A stretch of DNA of 64,000 nt from Macrotis lagotis. Lineage: Eukaryota; Chordata; Mammalia; Peramelemorphia; Peramelidae. The stretch covers positions 62,105,636 to 62,169,635 of the forward strand of contig NC_133658.1 in NCBI RefSeq assembly GCF_037893015.1, in the 5' to 3' direction. Both the position numbers and the translations under genes were made by a program. The notes below the pieces were generated by a model, which worked only from the letters and a program-made list of their open reading frames with translations, had not been told where the DNA came from and did not search any database. Positions 10,951 to 25,814 of the stretch are shown here, in pieces. Each line of letters begins with the position of its first letter. Positions within the stretch are counted from its first letter, which is position 1.

Positions 10951-11102
10951 TTTCAGAAAAATCTGGAGAGGCTTATATGAACTGATGCAAAATGAAGTAA
11001 GCAGAATCAAGAGACACACAATAACAGCAACATTGTAATAGTAATCAATTGTGAAAGACTTAGTTACTCTGATCAAGACCAAGATCCAAGACAATTCCAA
11101 GG
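10951..11102 (+). mobile_element. Internal L1 3' fragment, arm of an inverted repeat
   Basis: A 152-bp slice of L1 ('tttcagaaaaatctggagag' to 'agacaattccaagg'). Its reverse complement occurs at 12053-12204 with only three mismatches and no gap. It has no poly(A) end and no L1 continuation on either side. Confidence 0.75.
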
Positions 11103-11827
11103 AATGCTCTGGCTCTTTGCTGAGGGTAACACAGGAAAAGTTTTGTTGGTTGGGCCCTGGTGACAAGATAAGAGCATCTGAGAATAAGGAGGAAAGACTC
11201 TGGCAAGAAGAGCCACTACTTCCCTAGCTTACAAACAGATTTGAAGAGAAATGGTCCTATTTGGAATCTTTTCCAGGGCTTCTCTTCTTTGTAGCTTGTT
11301 GCAGGAGTACAAGACAACAGAAACGTGTGCTTAACTGGGTGGCCTGAAACAGGACCCGGGGATCCTTGCTGCTTTTTTGCCTTTTTTTCCATTTCCTTCC
11401 CTAAGCACTGACCAGTGACTAAGTGATCCTGAAAATGGACATTTCAAGTCAAGGCAAAGTTTCATTTTGGTCATGTTCCTGTGTTAAGGATTCAAGGATC
11501 AGTTGTAGAGGAGAAGGGTTTCCTTAATGGAAGTCTTCAGGTTCATCCTGTACTTGAAGGACTAAAGATAGCCACTTCCTGGCTGACTCAGAAACAGATC
11601 TACTAAAGTAAATTTGTTCAGCAGTCCTACAAACTTATCTATGTTGTTTCCATATTTGTTCTTATGTGCCTATGAGATGCCTAGTTGCATCCAAAAGAAT
11701 TTCTGTGGTAGAGAAAATAAATGATTGTTTTACACCTGAGAGCTATTTTGTAAGAGTACCATTTCTAGAAGGGACCTTGTTACCATCAATTAGGGAAGTC
11801 TCTAGGCATGAGCCATGCCAACACTTC
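11103..11827. other. Loop between the inverted L1 arms
   Basis: Unrecognised sequence. The short frames at 11666-11851 and elsewhere have no motif. Confidence 0.35.
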
Positions 11828-12530
11828 ATTTTTTTTTTAATAATCACTTAAAACTTTTCAGTTCCAGATTCTCTCACCTCCTCCAGCCCTTCCTCCACCC
11901 ACTGAGAAGGCAAGCATGTGGAGTAATAGAAAACATATTAGCATATAAGTCATTGAAAAAAAAAGCAAGAAATATAAAGTAGAAAATATAGGCTTCAATC
12001 TGCAGACTCCAGTTCTCTCTCTGTAGGTGGATTGCAATTTTTATAATGTGTCCCTTGGAATTGTCTTGGATCTTGGTCTTGATCAGAGTAACTAAGTCTT
12101 TCACAATTGATTACTATTACAATGTTGCTGTTATTGTGTGTCTCTGGATTCTGCTTACTTCATTTTGTATCAGTTCATACAAGCCTCTCCAGATTTTTCT
12201 GAAACCACTCATAATTTCTTACAGAACCAAAGCATTCCATCATAATCATATACTATGACTTGTTCAATCAGTTCCCCAATTGAAGGGCATCCCCTCAATT
12301 TTAAATTTTTTGCCACCAGGAAAAGAACTGTTATTAATATTGGATCTATTAATAATGGATATATATATTTTTTCTTTGGCGATGGTTCCAAATTATTCTT
12401 TAGGAGGGTTGGACCAGTTCACAACTCTATCAACAGAGCTTTAATATCCCTATTTTTGGGTAATTTTATAATTTTCCTTTCCTGTCATGTGGGCCAGCCT
12501 AAGTTCATTTTAACTATTTTCCTGGAATTG
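11828..12530 (-). mobile_element. Old 5'-truncated L1, 3' end
   Basis: Read on the - strand it shows the ORF2 C-terminal region ('gtgaactggtccaac', 'ggcaaaaaatttaaaattgag', 'tcaattggggaactg'), then 3' UTR, then poly(A) (a T-run at 11828-11838 on +). It is decayed and has several stops. Positions 12053-12204 form the second arm of the inverted repeat with 10951-11102. Confidence 0.75.
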
Positions 12531-13202
12531 TTTTAGGCAAGGGACATAACCAGTGACAGAGAAGCTTGATTCCTAAGAAGGGCCCTCCAGGACTGATCCC
12601 AGTTCATGTGAGCAGAGGCCCCTATTTTGGTTAAATAGGGAAAAGGAGGAATGAAATTCCCTCTCCCTTTCTATAAATCCAAAGATGAAAAACACTGGGA
12701 AAGAACCCCCAAAGAGGTCAGAAGTCACCAATGATTTTTGGTATGGCCCTAGACCCTGAGGCCCAATCTGTGACAAGTCAACAAGGTGCATGTCCTTCAG
12801 CAGGTAACCAGAATACATTTACAACACCATGGGAGATGACTTGATCCAGTCTAATTACCCTGTATTGCATATAAAATGAGGCAATTGGACCCAGTGATCT
12901 CCAAGGTCTAAAGCTGTATCCTATGATAGCTAAGGACTGTCTCAATTCCAAATCATATTTATGAATACCTTCTCTCTTTATATGACTTGAGGCATCCATC
13001 CCAGAGGAATACCTATCCTTATCCCATCACACACAATCTGCCTTCTCTCCTTTCAACTGAAAAACCTTTCCATACCTTTCCCTCAACCATGCCACCCACT
13101 ACAGAACTGTGGTAAGTGAGCATGTGGGGGAGAGAAGGGAGTGTGGATGGAAGCTTCCCTGGGGGGGGGGGCTTTCTCCAATCCTCAACCTGGGTATACA
13201 GG
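12531..13202. other. Intergenic, nothing recognised
   Basis: No gene or repeat landmark apart from short runs. A G-run is at about 13161-13170, ahead of the TG microsatellite. Confidence 0.35.
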
Positions 13203-13214
13203 ATGTGTGTGTGT

Positions 13215-13253
<39 letters not shown>

Positions 13254-13312
13254 TGTGTGTGTGTGTGTGTGTCTGTGTGTCTGTGTGTGTGTGTGTGTGT
13301 GTGCATTTGTGT
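13203..13312 (+). repeat. (TG)n microsatellite
   Basis: About 110 bp of GT repeats interrupted by TCTG units. Several Cys/Val and His/Thr open frames on both strands here are products of the repeat. Confidence 0.97.
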
Positions 13313-13389
13313 GTGATAGTATTCAGGTCTGAGTATAGTGAATTAACACAACGAAAGAATGAGATAAGCAAATCTAGAGATATCTCCAT

Positions 13390-13545
13390 CCCAAATGTTC
13401 AAAAAGATTATTTGTCTCAACCTGTGGTACAGCCTTCCAAGCTCATATTGAACTAATCAGTCACAAGTGAACACACTGTATCTTGACCCCAACATCATGA
13501 TGCCATCACTTCTCTTTGAAGACATGGGACAAACAACAAAAACTG
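13390..13545 (+). mobile_element. LINE 3' end encoding a C2H2-like finger (copy 1)
   Basis: One frame reads STCGTAFQAHIELISH, which matches the finger at the end of the longer LINE copy at 20665-20740 (ICGRAFRAHIGLISH). The following 'ccatcacttctctttgaaga' is its short 3' tail. It is 5' truncated and mutated. Confidence 0.6.
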
Positions 13546-14133
13546 AATAGATGGGCTGGAGTTAAGGGAGATCCTTTACCTCTGAGTCTTATACCCTTCA
13601 ATCAATACGTTCTAGCTAGATCATTTTATCCTAATATCTCTATAGGTTCAATACAGGAACATGGAGGAGTTGTAATCTATAATGCTGATAGAATCATAGA
13701 TTCTTGAAATATTAAGGGGTCTGCAGGATTCACACTTGGGAGACATAGCTAGGTATATCTCTAAATTCCAATAAAAGAAGGTAACTGGCTTAAAGTCCTC
13801 CAACTCTCCCACACAATGGGTCACCTAAAATGGTGGGGCCTTGGTTCTTGAATGAGGGGTAGGGAGGAAGGTAGATTTCATGGTTTCATAAAAAAATTCT
13901 ACTCAACTCCAGGTGAAATTATTGTTTCTTATCTTTAAGAGTTGAGAAAACTAAATTATAGAGAAGTGACTTTGTTAAGGTCATACAACCTAAAAGTGGC
14001 AAAATAAGGTTTTGAACTTGTCTTCTTTGTTTACAATAATTTTTATGGAAATCTTTTGCTTTTAACATCACCAGAGTTTCTCACGATATTGTTTCCCCTT
14101 CCACCTCCCAGAGGGTTAACCTATATATTTTTT

Positions 14134-14136
<3 letters not shown>
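13546..14136. other. Intergenic, weak MIR-like patch
   Basis: A diverged antisense MIR-like segment is visible at about 13920-14020 ('gagttgagaaaactaaattatagagaagtgac', 'aaggtcatacaacc', in pieces). Nothing else was recognised. Confidence 0.35.

Positions 14137-14201
<65 letters not shown>
14137..14201 (+). repeat. (GA)n microsatellite
   Basis: About 32 uninterrupted AG units, followed by an A/G-rich run to about 14228. It produces Arg-Glu and Leu-Ser open frames on the two strands. Confidence 0.98.
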
Positions 14202-14211
<10 letters not shown>

Positions 14212-14228
14212 GAAAAAGAAAAAAAACG

Positions 14229-14639
14229 CTCCAAAACCAATACATCAAAAGAACCTGAAAACATGCAACACCACATCTGTGGACTTCCTACCTCTTCAAA
14301 GGAGCAGGATAGGGTTGCCTTCTCATTTTTCATTTTAAGGCTGTGTTTTGAATTTATGTATTCTAACTCCAAATCCAATGTCTTGTCATCTATGCCTACA
14401 TCCTCAATTTTCCTGTCACCTAGGGCTTCCCTTGTTGGGGTTTTTCCCCCCTCCCTGATTAGAAGTCATTGTTCTTCTTTCTCAATGAATAGTTTGGCTG
14501 GATGGAGTGGGAAACAAAATGTATGTAAACAAAGTTTTAAACAGGGCATTTTGTGGGCTACTTATACAGGTGTGATTCTGGATAGGAGAAAGTGATTATT
14601 TACTGTGTGCCTATGTGACAGGCAGAATTGACCCAAGAG
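14229..14639. other. Intergenic, nothing recognised
   Basis: No feature is supported. The open frame crossing this stretch starts in the GA repeat. Confidence 0.35.
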
Positions 14640-14807
14640 GTGTTTTTTTTTGAGGGGGAGGTTAGATTTTTCAAGGCAATGGGGTTAAGTGGCTTGCCCA
14701 AGGCCATACGGCTAGGTGATTATTAAGTGTCTGAGGTCGGATTTGAACTCAGGTATTCTTGACTCCAAGGCCGGTGCTCTATCCACTGCAGCACCTAGCC
14801 GCCCCTA
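14640..14807 (-). mobile_element. Marsupial tRNA-derived SINE with target duplication
   Basis: Antisense copy with a T-run at 14644-14650 and the end 'gcagcacctagccgcccc'. ACCCAAGAG at 14631-14639 recurs at 14808-14816. Confidence 0.88.
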
Positions 14808-14816
14808 ACCCAAGAG

Positions 14817-15379
14817 TTTTGAAGAGGAAAGATACTTTTCTTCATTCTGTTTTGAAAGAGAGACTCTCACACATTTGGTTCCCCACTGTCTTCAGGTACT
14901 ACTCTGGGGAATAAAAGAAAAGACTTTAAAAACAAATATTTGGAGGAAATCTGGCTCCTCAATATGTCCTTGGTTTCCAGCTTGTGTCCATAGATATTTT
15001 GGGTAGTTTCTATGACCAGAGCCTCCTTCTTGATTGAGTTAAGATATCTCACTCTCAGTAGAGAGTTCATTCATTGTGTTTTTCTAATATAGTCTAATAT
15101 ATATATATAACTTCTCTCATTTCTGTGCACTCTCTGTCAGGAATAAATGGGCTTAATATGGAACTCAAAATCTTACAGAAAATGAATATTAAAGACTAGG
15201 TTTACTTACTATCCATTATTTGTGATGATCTTTTGTGTAACTACAATTTGGAGGAAAGGAATCAAGTGTATAGATCGAAGTTTGGGGTTATCCTTTGCTC
15301 ATTAAAGGATATTTTAAAATATCTTTTTTATGGGAAATTTTTTTCATTATAGGACTATTTATTTTTAGCATTCGTTTTT
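14817..15379. other. Intergenic with a small L1 tail piece
   Basis: 'atggaactcaaaatcttacag' followed by 'aaaatgaatattaaagac' at about 15158-15200 resembles an L1 3' end. A short (TA)n run is at about 15098-15110. The rest was not recognised. Confidence 0.35.
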
Positions 15380-16085
15380 TTAAATTTTGGGTTCCAACTT
15401 CTTTTTTCAATTTTATTTTTCCAATTATATGTTATGAAAGTTTTTCAGCATTCATCTACTTGCATATTTGTAAGTTACACATTTTTAATTTTTCTTATTT
15501 ATTTAAGGTAATGGGCTTAAGTGACTTGCCCAAGGTCACACAGTTAGGCAATTATTAAGTTTCTGAGTTCAAATTTGAATTCAGGTCTTCCTCTTCCAGG
15601 GCTGGTGCTCTATCCACTGCACTACCTAGCTGCCCAAGTTACACATTTTCCTACTACTTTCCTTTTCCACCCTCCCTCACTTAAGCAGCAAATAATCTGG
15701 TAAAAGGTATGCTTGTACATTTATGTTTAACATTTTTATATATTAGTCATTTTGTGTATGAGGAATTAGGACTAAGAGAAAAGAAAGAAAACCATGGGAT
15801 GGAAAGAAAAACATAAGAGCAGTTTTAAAAAAGTGAACATAGTACCCATTCAGATTCTGTGAGGATTTTGGGGAGTTTTTCCCCCTCTGGATGTGGATGG
15901 CATTGTCCATTACAGGTCTCCCAGGGTTTTCCTGGCTATCTGAACTGCAGAGATGAGCTTACATATATTATAGTTGATCAACTCACAAAGTTGTTGTTAA
16001 TGGGACAATGTTCTCTTGGTTCTGCTCCCTTCACTCTCCATCAATTTGTGTAATTCTTTCCATGCTTTATAGAATACTAAAGAGT
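15380..16085 (-). mobile_element. Old L1 3' end interrupted by a SINE
   Basis: Antisense L1 tail. 'ccaattatatgttatgaaag' and 'tttttcagcattcatct' mark the 3' end. 'gtccattacaggtctcccaggg', 'gttgatcaactcacaaagttg' and 'ggttctgctcccttcactc' mark the region before it. The same phrases occur in sense at 44930-45095. A SINE splits it at 15486-15635. Confidence 0.75.
15486..15635 (-). mobile_element. Marsupial tRNA-derived SINE inside an L1, exact target duplication
   Basis: Antisense copy flanked by AAGTTACACATTTT at 15472-15485 and again at 15636-15649 (14 of 14 bases). The insertion post-dates the L1. Confidence 0.92.
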
Positions 16086-16449
16086 AAAGTAGTTTGAATG
16101 TAAAAAATAACGATCCCTGGCCAGCAATATTTAGAGGGCCTAATAGACATAAATTCTATCTGGTATCCTTCTTTCTATGAAGAAAAGAGAGTGGCTAGCC
16201 TTATGGCCTTTCTCTTGTTCACCTCTAGGAAAAAACAATAAAAATTTCCTTGAAGAGGGATAGCTGAAATTTCCAGAAATAGCTACCAAATGAGTCATAT
16301 TTAGACAATGTTGACACAGACATTTTATATGGACAATACACACTTAACATTACATTCAACTGTTTCCATAGCAACTACATCAGCTCCATCTACTCTTATA
16401 CAGACTACCTTGTTTTAAAAGACTCTAGCCTTTCTGCAGGGATTAAATA
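16086..16449. other. Intergenic, nothing recognised
   Basis: AT-rich sequence without a supported feature. Confidence 0.3.
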
Positions 16450-16910
16450 ATTTAAAAATAGTGTCCTGGATAGAATAAGCAATTTTGATTACATGAATTT
16501 GAAAAGCTTTTGCATGAACAAAACTAAAAATTAAGAGAAGACTGAGAAAGAAATCATTGTATCTAATATCTATCATAAAGGATCCACTATCTAAGATATA
16601 TAGAAATGAAGAGAAATATGTAAGACCAAAAGCTATTACTTAGTAAAGAGAAGTAGTCAAAGGAAGTGAATTGTAGTCAAAGGAAGTGAACTGTTCTCAA
16701 AATAATTACAAATTATTCACAGATATATGAAAGAACACTCTAAATCACTAATTATTAAAGAAATGCAAATCAAAACAAACTTACCTCAAACCCAGTAAAT
16801 TGGTAAGGATAATAAAAAATGAGAACAGTTAATATGTAGGAGTTGTGAAAAGATGATCTCACTAGGACACCATTAATGGAGCTAGAGGGACCATTGGTGT
16901 GGAATACTGT
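16450..16910 (+). mobile_element. Old L1 ORF2 C-terminal fragment
   Basis: 'aagcttttgcatgaacaaaac', 'ttattaaagaaatgcaaatcaaaac' and the region around 'accattaatggagctagagg' follow L1 ORF2 order in sense, heavily decayed. A 20-bp tandem duplication (AGTCAAAGGAAGTGAA core) lies at about 16649-16692. Confidence 0.65.
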
Positions 16911-16964
16911 GTTTAATATCAAGCTTTTTTGATAATCAGTTAATTTCATGGAACTTTTTCTTAT

Positions 16965-16965
16965 A

Positions 16966-17001
<36 letters not shown>
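16965..17001 (+). repeat. (ATT)n microsatellite
   Basis: About 11 ATT units. A separate (TA)n run follows at 17105-17128. Confidence 0.95.
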
Positions 17002-17003
<2 letters not shown>

Positions 17004-17098
17004 TCATAAGGCATGACTGTGTAAAAAAAGAGGAAGAATACAGTGGCAAATATAAATGATATTAGAACAAAAGAAATCAATAAAGGAATTTTCTAAGA

Positions 17099-17130
<32 letters not shown>

Positions 17131-17329
17131 AAATAAAGTATTATATTCCTAAAAAAATAAAGATCTCCACTGTACTTCATGTGAGAAATTAAGTTTTAAA
17201 ATTTAATTTTTCAAGGGAAATTTGATTATATACAGCTCTTTCTTTGCCTTATGCTCTGATTCTAGAATCTAACCACAGAGTAAAATGAATATGAATATGC
17301 CTACATAGTAGGATCACTGCAGTCAAAAA

Positions 17330-17510
17330 GTATGAATAATTTATTAATATTTCTCTAATAAATCCAAACAGTTTTCCAGAATGGTTGGACCAATTTCACT
17401 TCTTGATTAATTTAAAGGATGTGAAGGAGACTTAGAGCTACTTGAATTTATTTGCATTTATTTTTAGCAATATGTGATATTTTTCATATTGAGTTTGCAA
17501 TTTTTTCTTT
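17330..17510 (-). mobile_element. Decayed antisense L1 fragment
   Basis: 'ttccagaatggttggaccaatttcac' and 'tttgcatttatttttagcaatatg' (in pieces) resemble the antisense ORF2 end also seen at 31985-32180. Strongly diverged. Confidence 0.4.
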
Positions 17511-17529
17511 TCAAAATTTCTCATCTCAA

Positions 17530-17584
17530 AACCTAGAAAGACTTGTTTGAAGTGATAAGTGAAGTATGCAGAACCAAGAGGATA

Positions 17585-17644
<60 letters not shown>

Positions 17645-18012
17645 GTGTGTGTGTGTGTGTATGTATATAGTAACAGCAATATTGTAAAGACAACTTGGAA
17701 AGAATTAGTAACTCTAATTAATACAATGTCAGTTCCCAAGATTCATGATGAAATTTGCTATCCATCTCCAGAGTGGACTGATGGACTCAGAATACAGACT
17801 GAAGCATATTTTTTTCCTTTTTTTTTTTTTGCCTTTTTATTGGGAGGAAGGGGCTAAGATGGCAATAATATAGCCAATGCAGAAATTTGTTTTACATGAC
17901 TATCTATATATATTTGCAATAAGTTTTGTTTTTCTTGTTTTCTCATTGAGTAGGGAAGGGGAGAGAATTTAGAACTGAAAAAAAAATTTTTAACTGCATT
18001 TGAAAAAAAATT
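17530..18012 (+). mobile_element. Old L1 3' end with microsatellite
   Basis: L1 tail in sense: 'agtgaagtatgcagaaccaag', 'taacagcaatattgtaaag', 'gactgaagcatatttttttcc', and a poly(A)-like end at about 17997-18012. It contains (TA)n at 17588-17639 and (TG)n at 17645-17660. Confidence 0.65.
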
Positions 18013-18194
18013 AATCAAAGATTTAGAGTTAGAGGGGATCCGAGAGTGCCTTGTATCATTGGATTTTCTAGGGTGGACACCACTGGTATTCAGGTTGGAA
18101 ACTGATCTTATGGGAAACAAATTCCACCCCCTCCTATTCCCTCCCAAACTGATGGCACCTGTTGAAAAAATTTCATTCTAATTCTCTCCAAATA

Positions 18195-18345
18195 GAGACC
18201 TTTGGGCTAGGGGGAGAAAGAAAGGAAAAGAAGAGGGGAGAGAAATGTCAGAATGTGGGGGAGGGAGGGAGAAGACAGGGAGAGGGAGAAAGAAAGGGAG
18301 AGGGAGAAGAAGTGAGAGAAGGAAAAATGTCTCAAGTAAAATGTG
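18195..18345 (+). repeat. Purine-rich (GGGAGA)n-like tract
   Basis: About 150 bp almost entirely G and A (GGGAGAAAG, GAAGAGG units), a low-complexity tract. Open frames on both strands are composition products. Confidence 0.85.
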
Positions 18346-18379
18346 CCAAAGTGGTTTCAGTCTGATGATCAAACATTCT

Positions 18380-18800
18380 TCCATATATTTCTCCCTTGCC
18401 TTTGGGGGTTGGAGAAGACAATTAAAGTCCCAGATAGGAAATGACAGGAGGATAAGATTCTTGGAGCCTGGAAAAGAAGGGCAATTCTTCTAGCTAATTA
18501 TGAGTATGTTGGTGAGAACCTTACACCTGGATACTGATAAGGGGCTGTGGACAGGAAAAGGGGGGAAAAGAGCCTCCCACCCGGTTTTGTACCCCAATCT
18601 AGCAAGGAAATAGATCTAGGAGTCCCCATATCCGCAAAAGGAATTTCCTTCTCTCCACTCCCCAACCCAATTTCTCTCAGTCTTTTATCAGACTGTAATC
18701 CCACCCTAGCTCTATTAAATAAAGTAAACTCTTTTGCACCTAGACTTTTCCACCTTTCGACTTCCTATAGTTTCCCCTCACTTATTCTGATATAAACCCT
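18380..18800 (+). mobile_element. Possible solo LTR of an endogenous retrovirus (fossil)
   Basis: 'ctctattaaataaagtaaac' followed by 'tcttttgcacctagac' looks like the polyadenylation region of a retroviral LTR, preceded by C-rich U3-like sequence. No TG...CA ends or target duplication were proved, and no internal viral part is adjacent. The other reading is ordinary single-copy sequence. Confidence 0.25.
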
Positions 18801-19095
18801 ACTCTTCCCACCCCCCCCACCTCAATTCCTGCTCTTCTCATCTTTAGATGGTGTCTGTGCCACATCAGGCATCCACTCCTATCATGGGCTATGCTGGTCT
18901 CCAATTTCCTGACAAATCAACCTTCCCAAATTATAGGGACTGCTTTCTCCTGCATTGCTCACAGCATCCAGCACAAGGACATGTGGGTGGGTCAGTAGAG
19001 GGTTTAGAATTTGACTGATTACTTATTTGTAGGTTCCTCAGTTTGACACAATAAGGCTCTTCCTCCCCACCATCCATGTTTTCTTCCATTATTTT

Positions 19096-19246
19096 TTTTT
19101 AGGTTTTTTTGTAAGGCAAATGGGGTTAAATGGCTTGCCCAAGGCCACACAGCCAGGTAATTATTAAATGTCTGAGACCGGATTTGAACCCAGGTACTCC
19201 TGACTCCAGGGCCGGTGCTTTATCCACTGTGCCACCTAGCCACCCC
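19096..19246 (-). mobile_element. Marsupial tRNA-derived SINE with exact target duplication
   Basis: Antisense copy. TCTTCCATTATTTT at 19082-19095 is repeated at 19247-19260 (14 of 14), so it is a fairly recent insertion. Confidence 0.92.
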
Positions 19247-19329
19247 TCTTCCATTATTTTCTATGTTGCCTCACTCCCATGTTCATATGAACCATGGGAG
19301 CCAGAACTCAAGGAACCACAGAGATCACC

Positions 19330-19485
19330 TCTCCATTTATAAATGGATGAGATGCAAATCAGGGAGGAACTTAGTCAAGGTCACAAATGCAGTAAGAAGC
19401 AAAACTGGGACACAGACAAGTCCTCTGATTCCAAACCCAGAAATCCAATATCCTTTGTACAAGATCACTGTTTCTGTTATGCATC
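19330..19485 (-). mobile_element. MIR-like SINE remnant
   Basis: 'atggatgagatgcaaatcag', 'cttagtcaaggtcaca' and 'cctctgattccaaacccag' follow the antisense MIR order. Confidence 0.45.
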
Positions 19486-19549
19486 TACTTTCCCTCAACC
19501 CTCTATCTTCACCTACCCCAGTAAGTATTCATTGCCTTTGTCAGGGTTT

Positions 19550-20790
19550 ATAGAAAATTATGTCAAAATTTGGTTGCCTGGAGAAGTTCATCAGTATTGT
19601 ATATTGATCTTATGATAGCAGGCATGCCTGGGTTCTGGATAGTGTGTGGTGCTCTTGAGATTTCCCAGTCACCAATGGAGTCAAACAAGGATGTGTCCTT
19701 GCTTCCATATTTTTTAGCATGATGTTTTCAGGCATGTTATCAAAAGCCTTCAGTGAGGATGAACATGGTCTCAAGGTCAGCTACCGCTATGTTGGCTAAT
19801 TCTTTAACTTGAAAACTCTACTAGTCAGGATCCAAGTGGAGGGAGTGTTTGTGCATAATCTCCTATTTGCAGATGACTGTGCCCTCAATGCAACTTCTGA
19901 AGGTTATATGGATCCATTCGCTGCTGCTTGTGCTAACTTTGGTCTAACAAGTAACACCAAGAAAACCCAGATGCTCCATCAGCTAGCACCACACCATCCA
20001 TATGTGGAACCATCGATTACAGCAAATGGAGAAGTTTTGAGGACTGTGGACTTATCTTGGTAGTGTCCTTTCTAAGGAGGTTCACATGGACAATGAAGCT
20101 GACACTCACATTGCCAGAGCTAGCTTAGTATTTGGGAAGCTCTGAAAGAAAGTGTGGGAGAAAAGAGGTATTAGATTGACCACCAAACTGAAGGTCTACA
20201 GAGCTGTTGTGTTGACCTCATTGTTAAATTCCTGTGAAACCTGGACAGTCTACCAGAGCCATGTCAGGAAACTGAATCACTTACATTTAAATTGTCTTAG
20301 GAAGACTCTGAAGATCACCTGGCAGAAGATACCAGACACTGAGGTCCTTTCTTGAGCAAAACTGCCTAGCATTCCAACATTACTACAGAGAGTGCAACTG
20401 TGATGGGCTGGACACATTAGAATGCTAGATGTACACTTGCCGAAAAATATTTTGTGAAGAACTCGCACAGGGGAAGTGCTCACAAGGGGGTCAGAAGAAG
20501 CAATACCAAGACACCCAAGAATTTTAGAACTGACTGTACGGTTTGGGAGACACTGACACAGGACCTCCTGATACAGCGCACCAGCATCAGTAAGGGTGCT
20601 GTAGTTTCTGACTAAGGTAAAATGGAAGCAGCTCAAAGGAAACATGACACTGCTAAGTGTAGTGTGTTCACATGGACTATTTGTACCTAATCTGTGGTAG
20701 AGCATTCAGAGCTCATATTGGTCTGATCAGTCACAGTCAGACACACATTTGTCTCAAGCAGTGATGACATTTTGATCTTCTTCACTAATG
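19550..20790 (+). mobile_element. 5'-truncated non-L1 LINE with reverse transcriptase and C2H2-like tail
   Basis: Broken frames give NGVKQGCVLAS, the catalytic LLFADDCALNATSEG with the FADD box, KLKVYRAVVLTSLLNSCETW, a HLNCLRKTLKI block and, at about 20668-20737, CGRAFRAHIGLISH, a C2H2-like finger. These are the RT palm and the connection to the 3' end of a non-LTR retrotransposon that is not L1, since it lacks the L1 CCHC end. The clade is uncertain; RTE- or R4-like are candidates. Several stops and frame changes make it dead. Confidence 0.75.
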
Positions 20791-21459
20791 GACAAGAACC
20801 AATCACCCAAGTGTTCATTAGTTCTAGTCCATGGGCTTTTGGCAACTAGTAAAGAATGAAAGAGTTCAATTCTCAATCAGGATTTCATCCCTGGGGAAAA
20901 GGTGACTCAAGTCATGAGATGGGACTGGAACTCCCAACTCTCAGAAAAAAAAAACACTACTTTTTCTTTTCTCATCTTTGGGATCAATCCTAATTTTTAC
21001 TTATTTTTGAAGGGTAGTATCAACATAGAAGTCCTGATAGGCATGGGCTATGAAATCCATGCCTATTGGGAAACATCTGAGGGTCTCCAATTGAACTTTC
21101 TTTCCCCATCCACTTCTCTGACTCCTCTTTCTCCGGGTTCTTGAGATCTCAGAATTACTGTTTGAAGGCCTTTACCGTATCCAAAGTTCAACCTTCCTGT
21201 GGGGAAAAACAATAGCTCCAGAAAGAAGGGTAAACTTCCCAATCAAACTGGTGGGAATCTTACACCTGTTGATAACTGTAGGCCTAGGGAGCTCATCCTT
21301 CTATGTCCACTATATCTGGCCTGGGAGATTTCTGAAATGCAGGTGGTCTACCCCACCCTCTCCATATCTCCTCTATCAGAACAGAGCATGTGAAGGGGCA
21401 ATAAAGTCACAGCTGGATTGACATTGGAATTAGGCCCAAGGTTTTTGGATCTCCAGCCC
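20791..21459. promoter_or_regulatory. CTRL upstream region
   Basis: No repeat was recognised in the last 600 bp before CTRL. E-boxes CACCTG (21263-21268) and CAGCTG (21410-21415) are present; the second is about 10 bp before TTGGAAT. Such pairs recall the acinar PTF1 element, but the second half-site is a poor match. Confidence 0.35.
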
Positions 21460-21465
21460 TATAAA
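21460..21465 (+). promoter_or_regulatory. CTRL TATA box
   Basis: TATAAA in the context CCCTATAAAGCTC, 49 bp before the ATG. This predicts a start site near 21490 and a 5' leader of about 20 nt, the layout usual for pancreatic zymogen genes. Confidence 0.8.
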
Positions 21466-21508
21466 GCTCTGTCCTTCCCCACAGCCTGGCCTGGAGAAAT
21501 CAGCAAAG

Positions 21509-25401
<3,893 letters not shown>

Positions 25402-25470
25402 GGAGCTTGAGGAAGGGGTCTTGGGGATACCCCATACAAACCCCAATGCCCTTCCTATTCCTTGAAGCAC

Positions 25471-25476
25471 AATAAA
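25471..25476 (+). terminator. CTRL polyadenylation signal
   Basis: AATAAA in 'gcacaataaattcc', 70 bp after the TAA stop. It is the first hexamer downstream. Confidence 0.9.
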
Positions 25477-25814
25477 TTCCCTATCTTCTCTCAAGTCTGA
25501 GCTATTTTGTTCTTCCTTTACTGAAGTCTTGGGTGACCAGCAGGTATGGGGGGGGTGCCATGAAACACTCCAGAGACTCAGTTCCTGGCACCCCACAACC
25601 CTACCCCTTTTGGGAAACTGCCAAGGCATTGTTTCTTTGAAGGCTGAGCCAAGACCTACTGGCACTTGGGACTGGAGCCTGGCAGCCTCAGACTAGAAAA
25701 GGAAGCAGTGCATTTTCAAAGGGTAGACAGGGAGAGCTTAGGGTAAGAGGAGCCACTCCTCCCAACAGATTCGAGGTCACTTTATATCATCCCATCAGGT
25801 TCTCAATTCGAGGC

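Noticed and set aside
13019-13456. Cys/Val and His/Thr repeat open frames on both strands
   Set aside because: They are translations of the (TG)n microsatellite.
14056-14595. 179-codon frame with a long Arg-Glu run
   Set aside because: Created by the (GA)n repeat; no flanking domain, splice context or homologue recognised.
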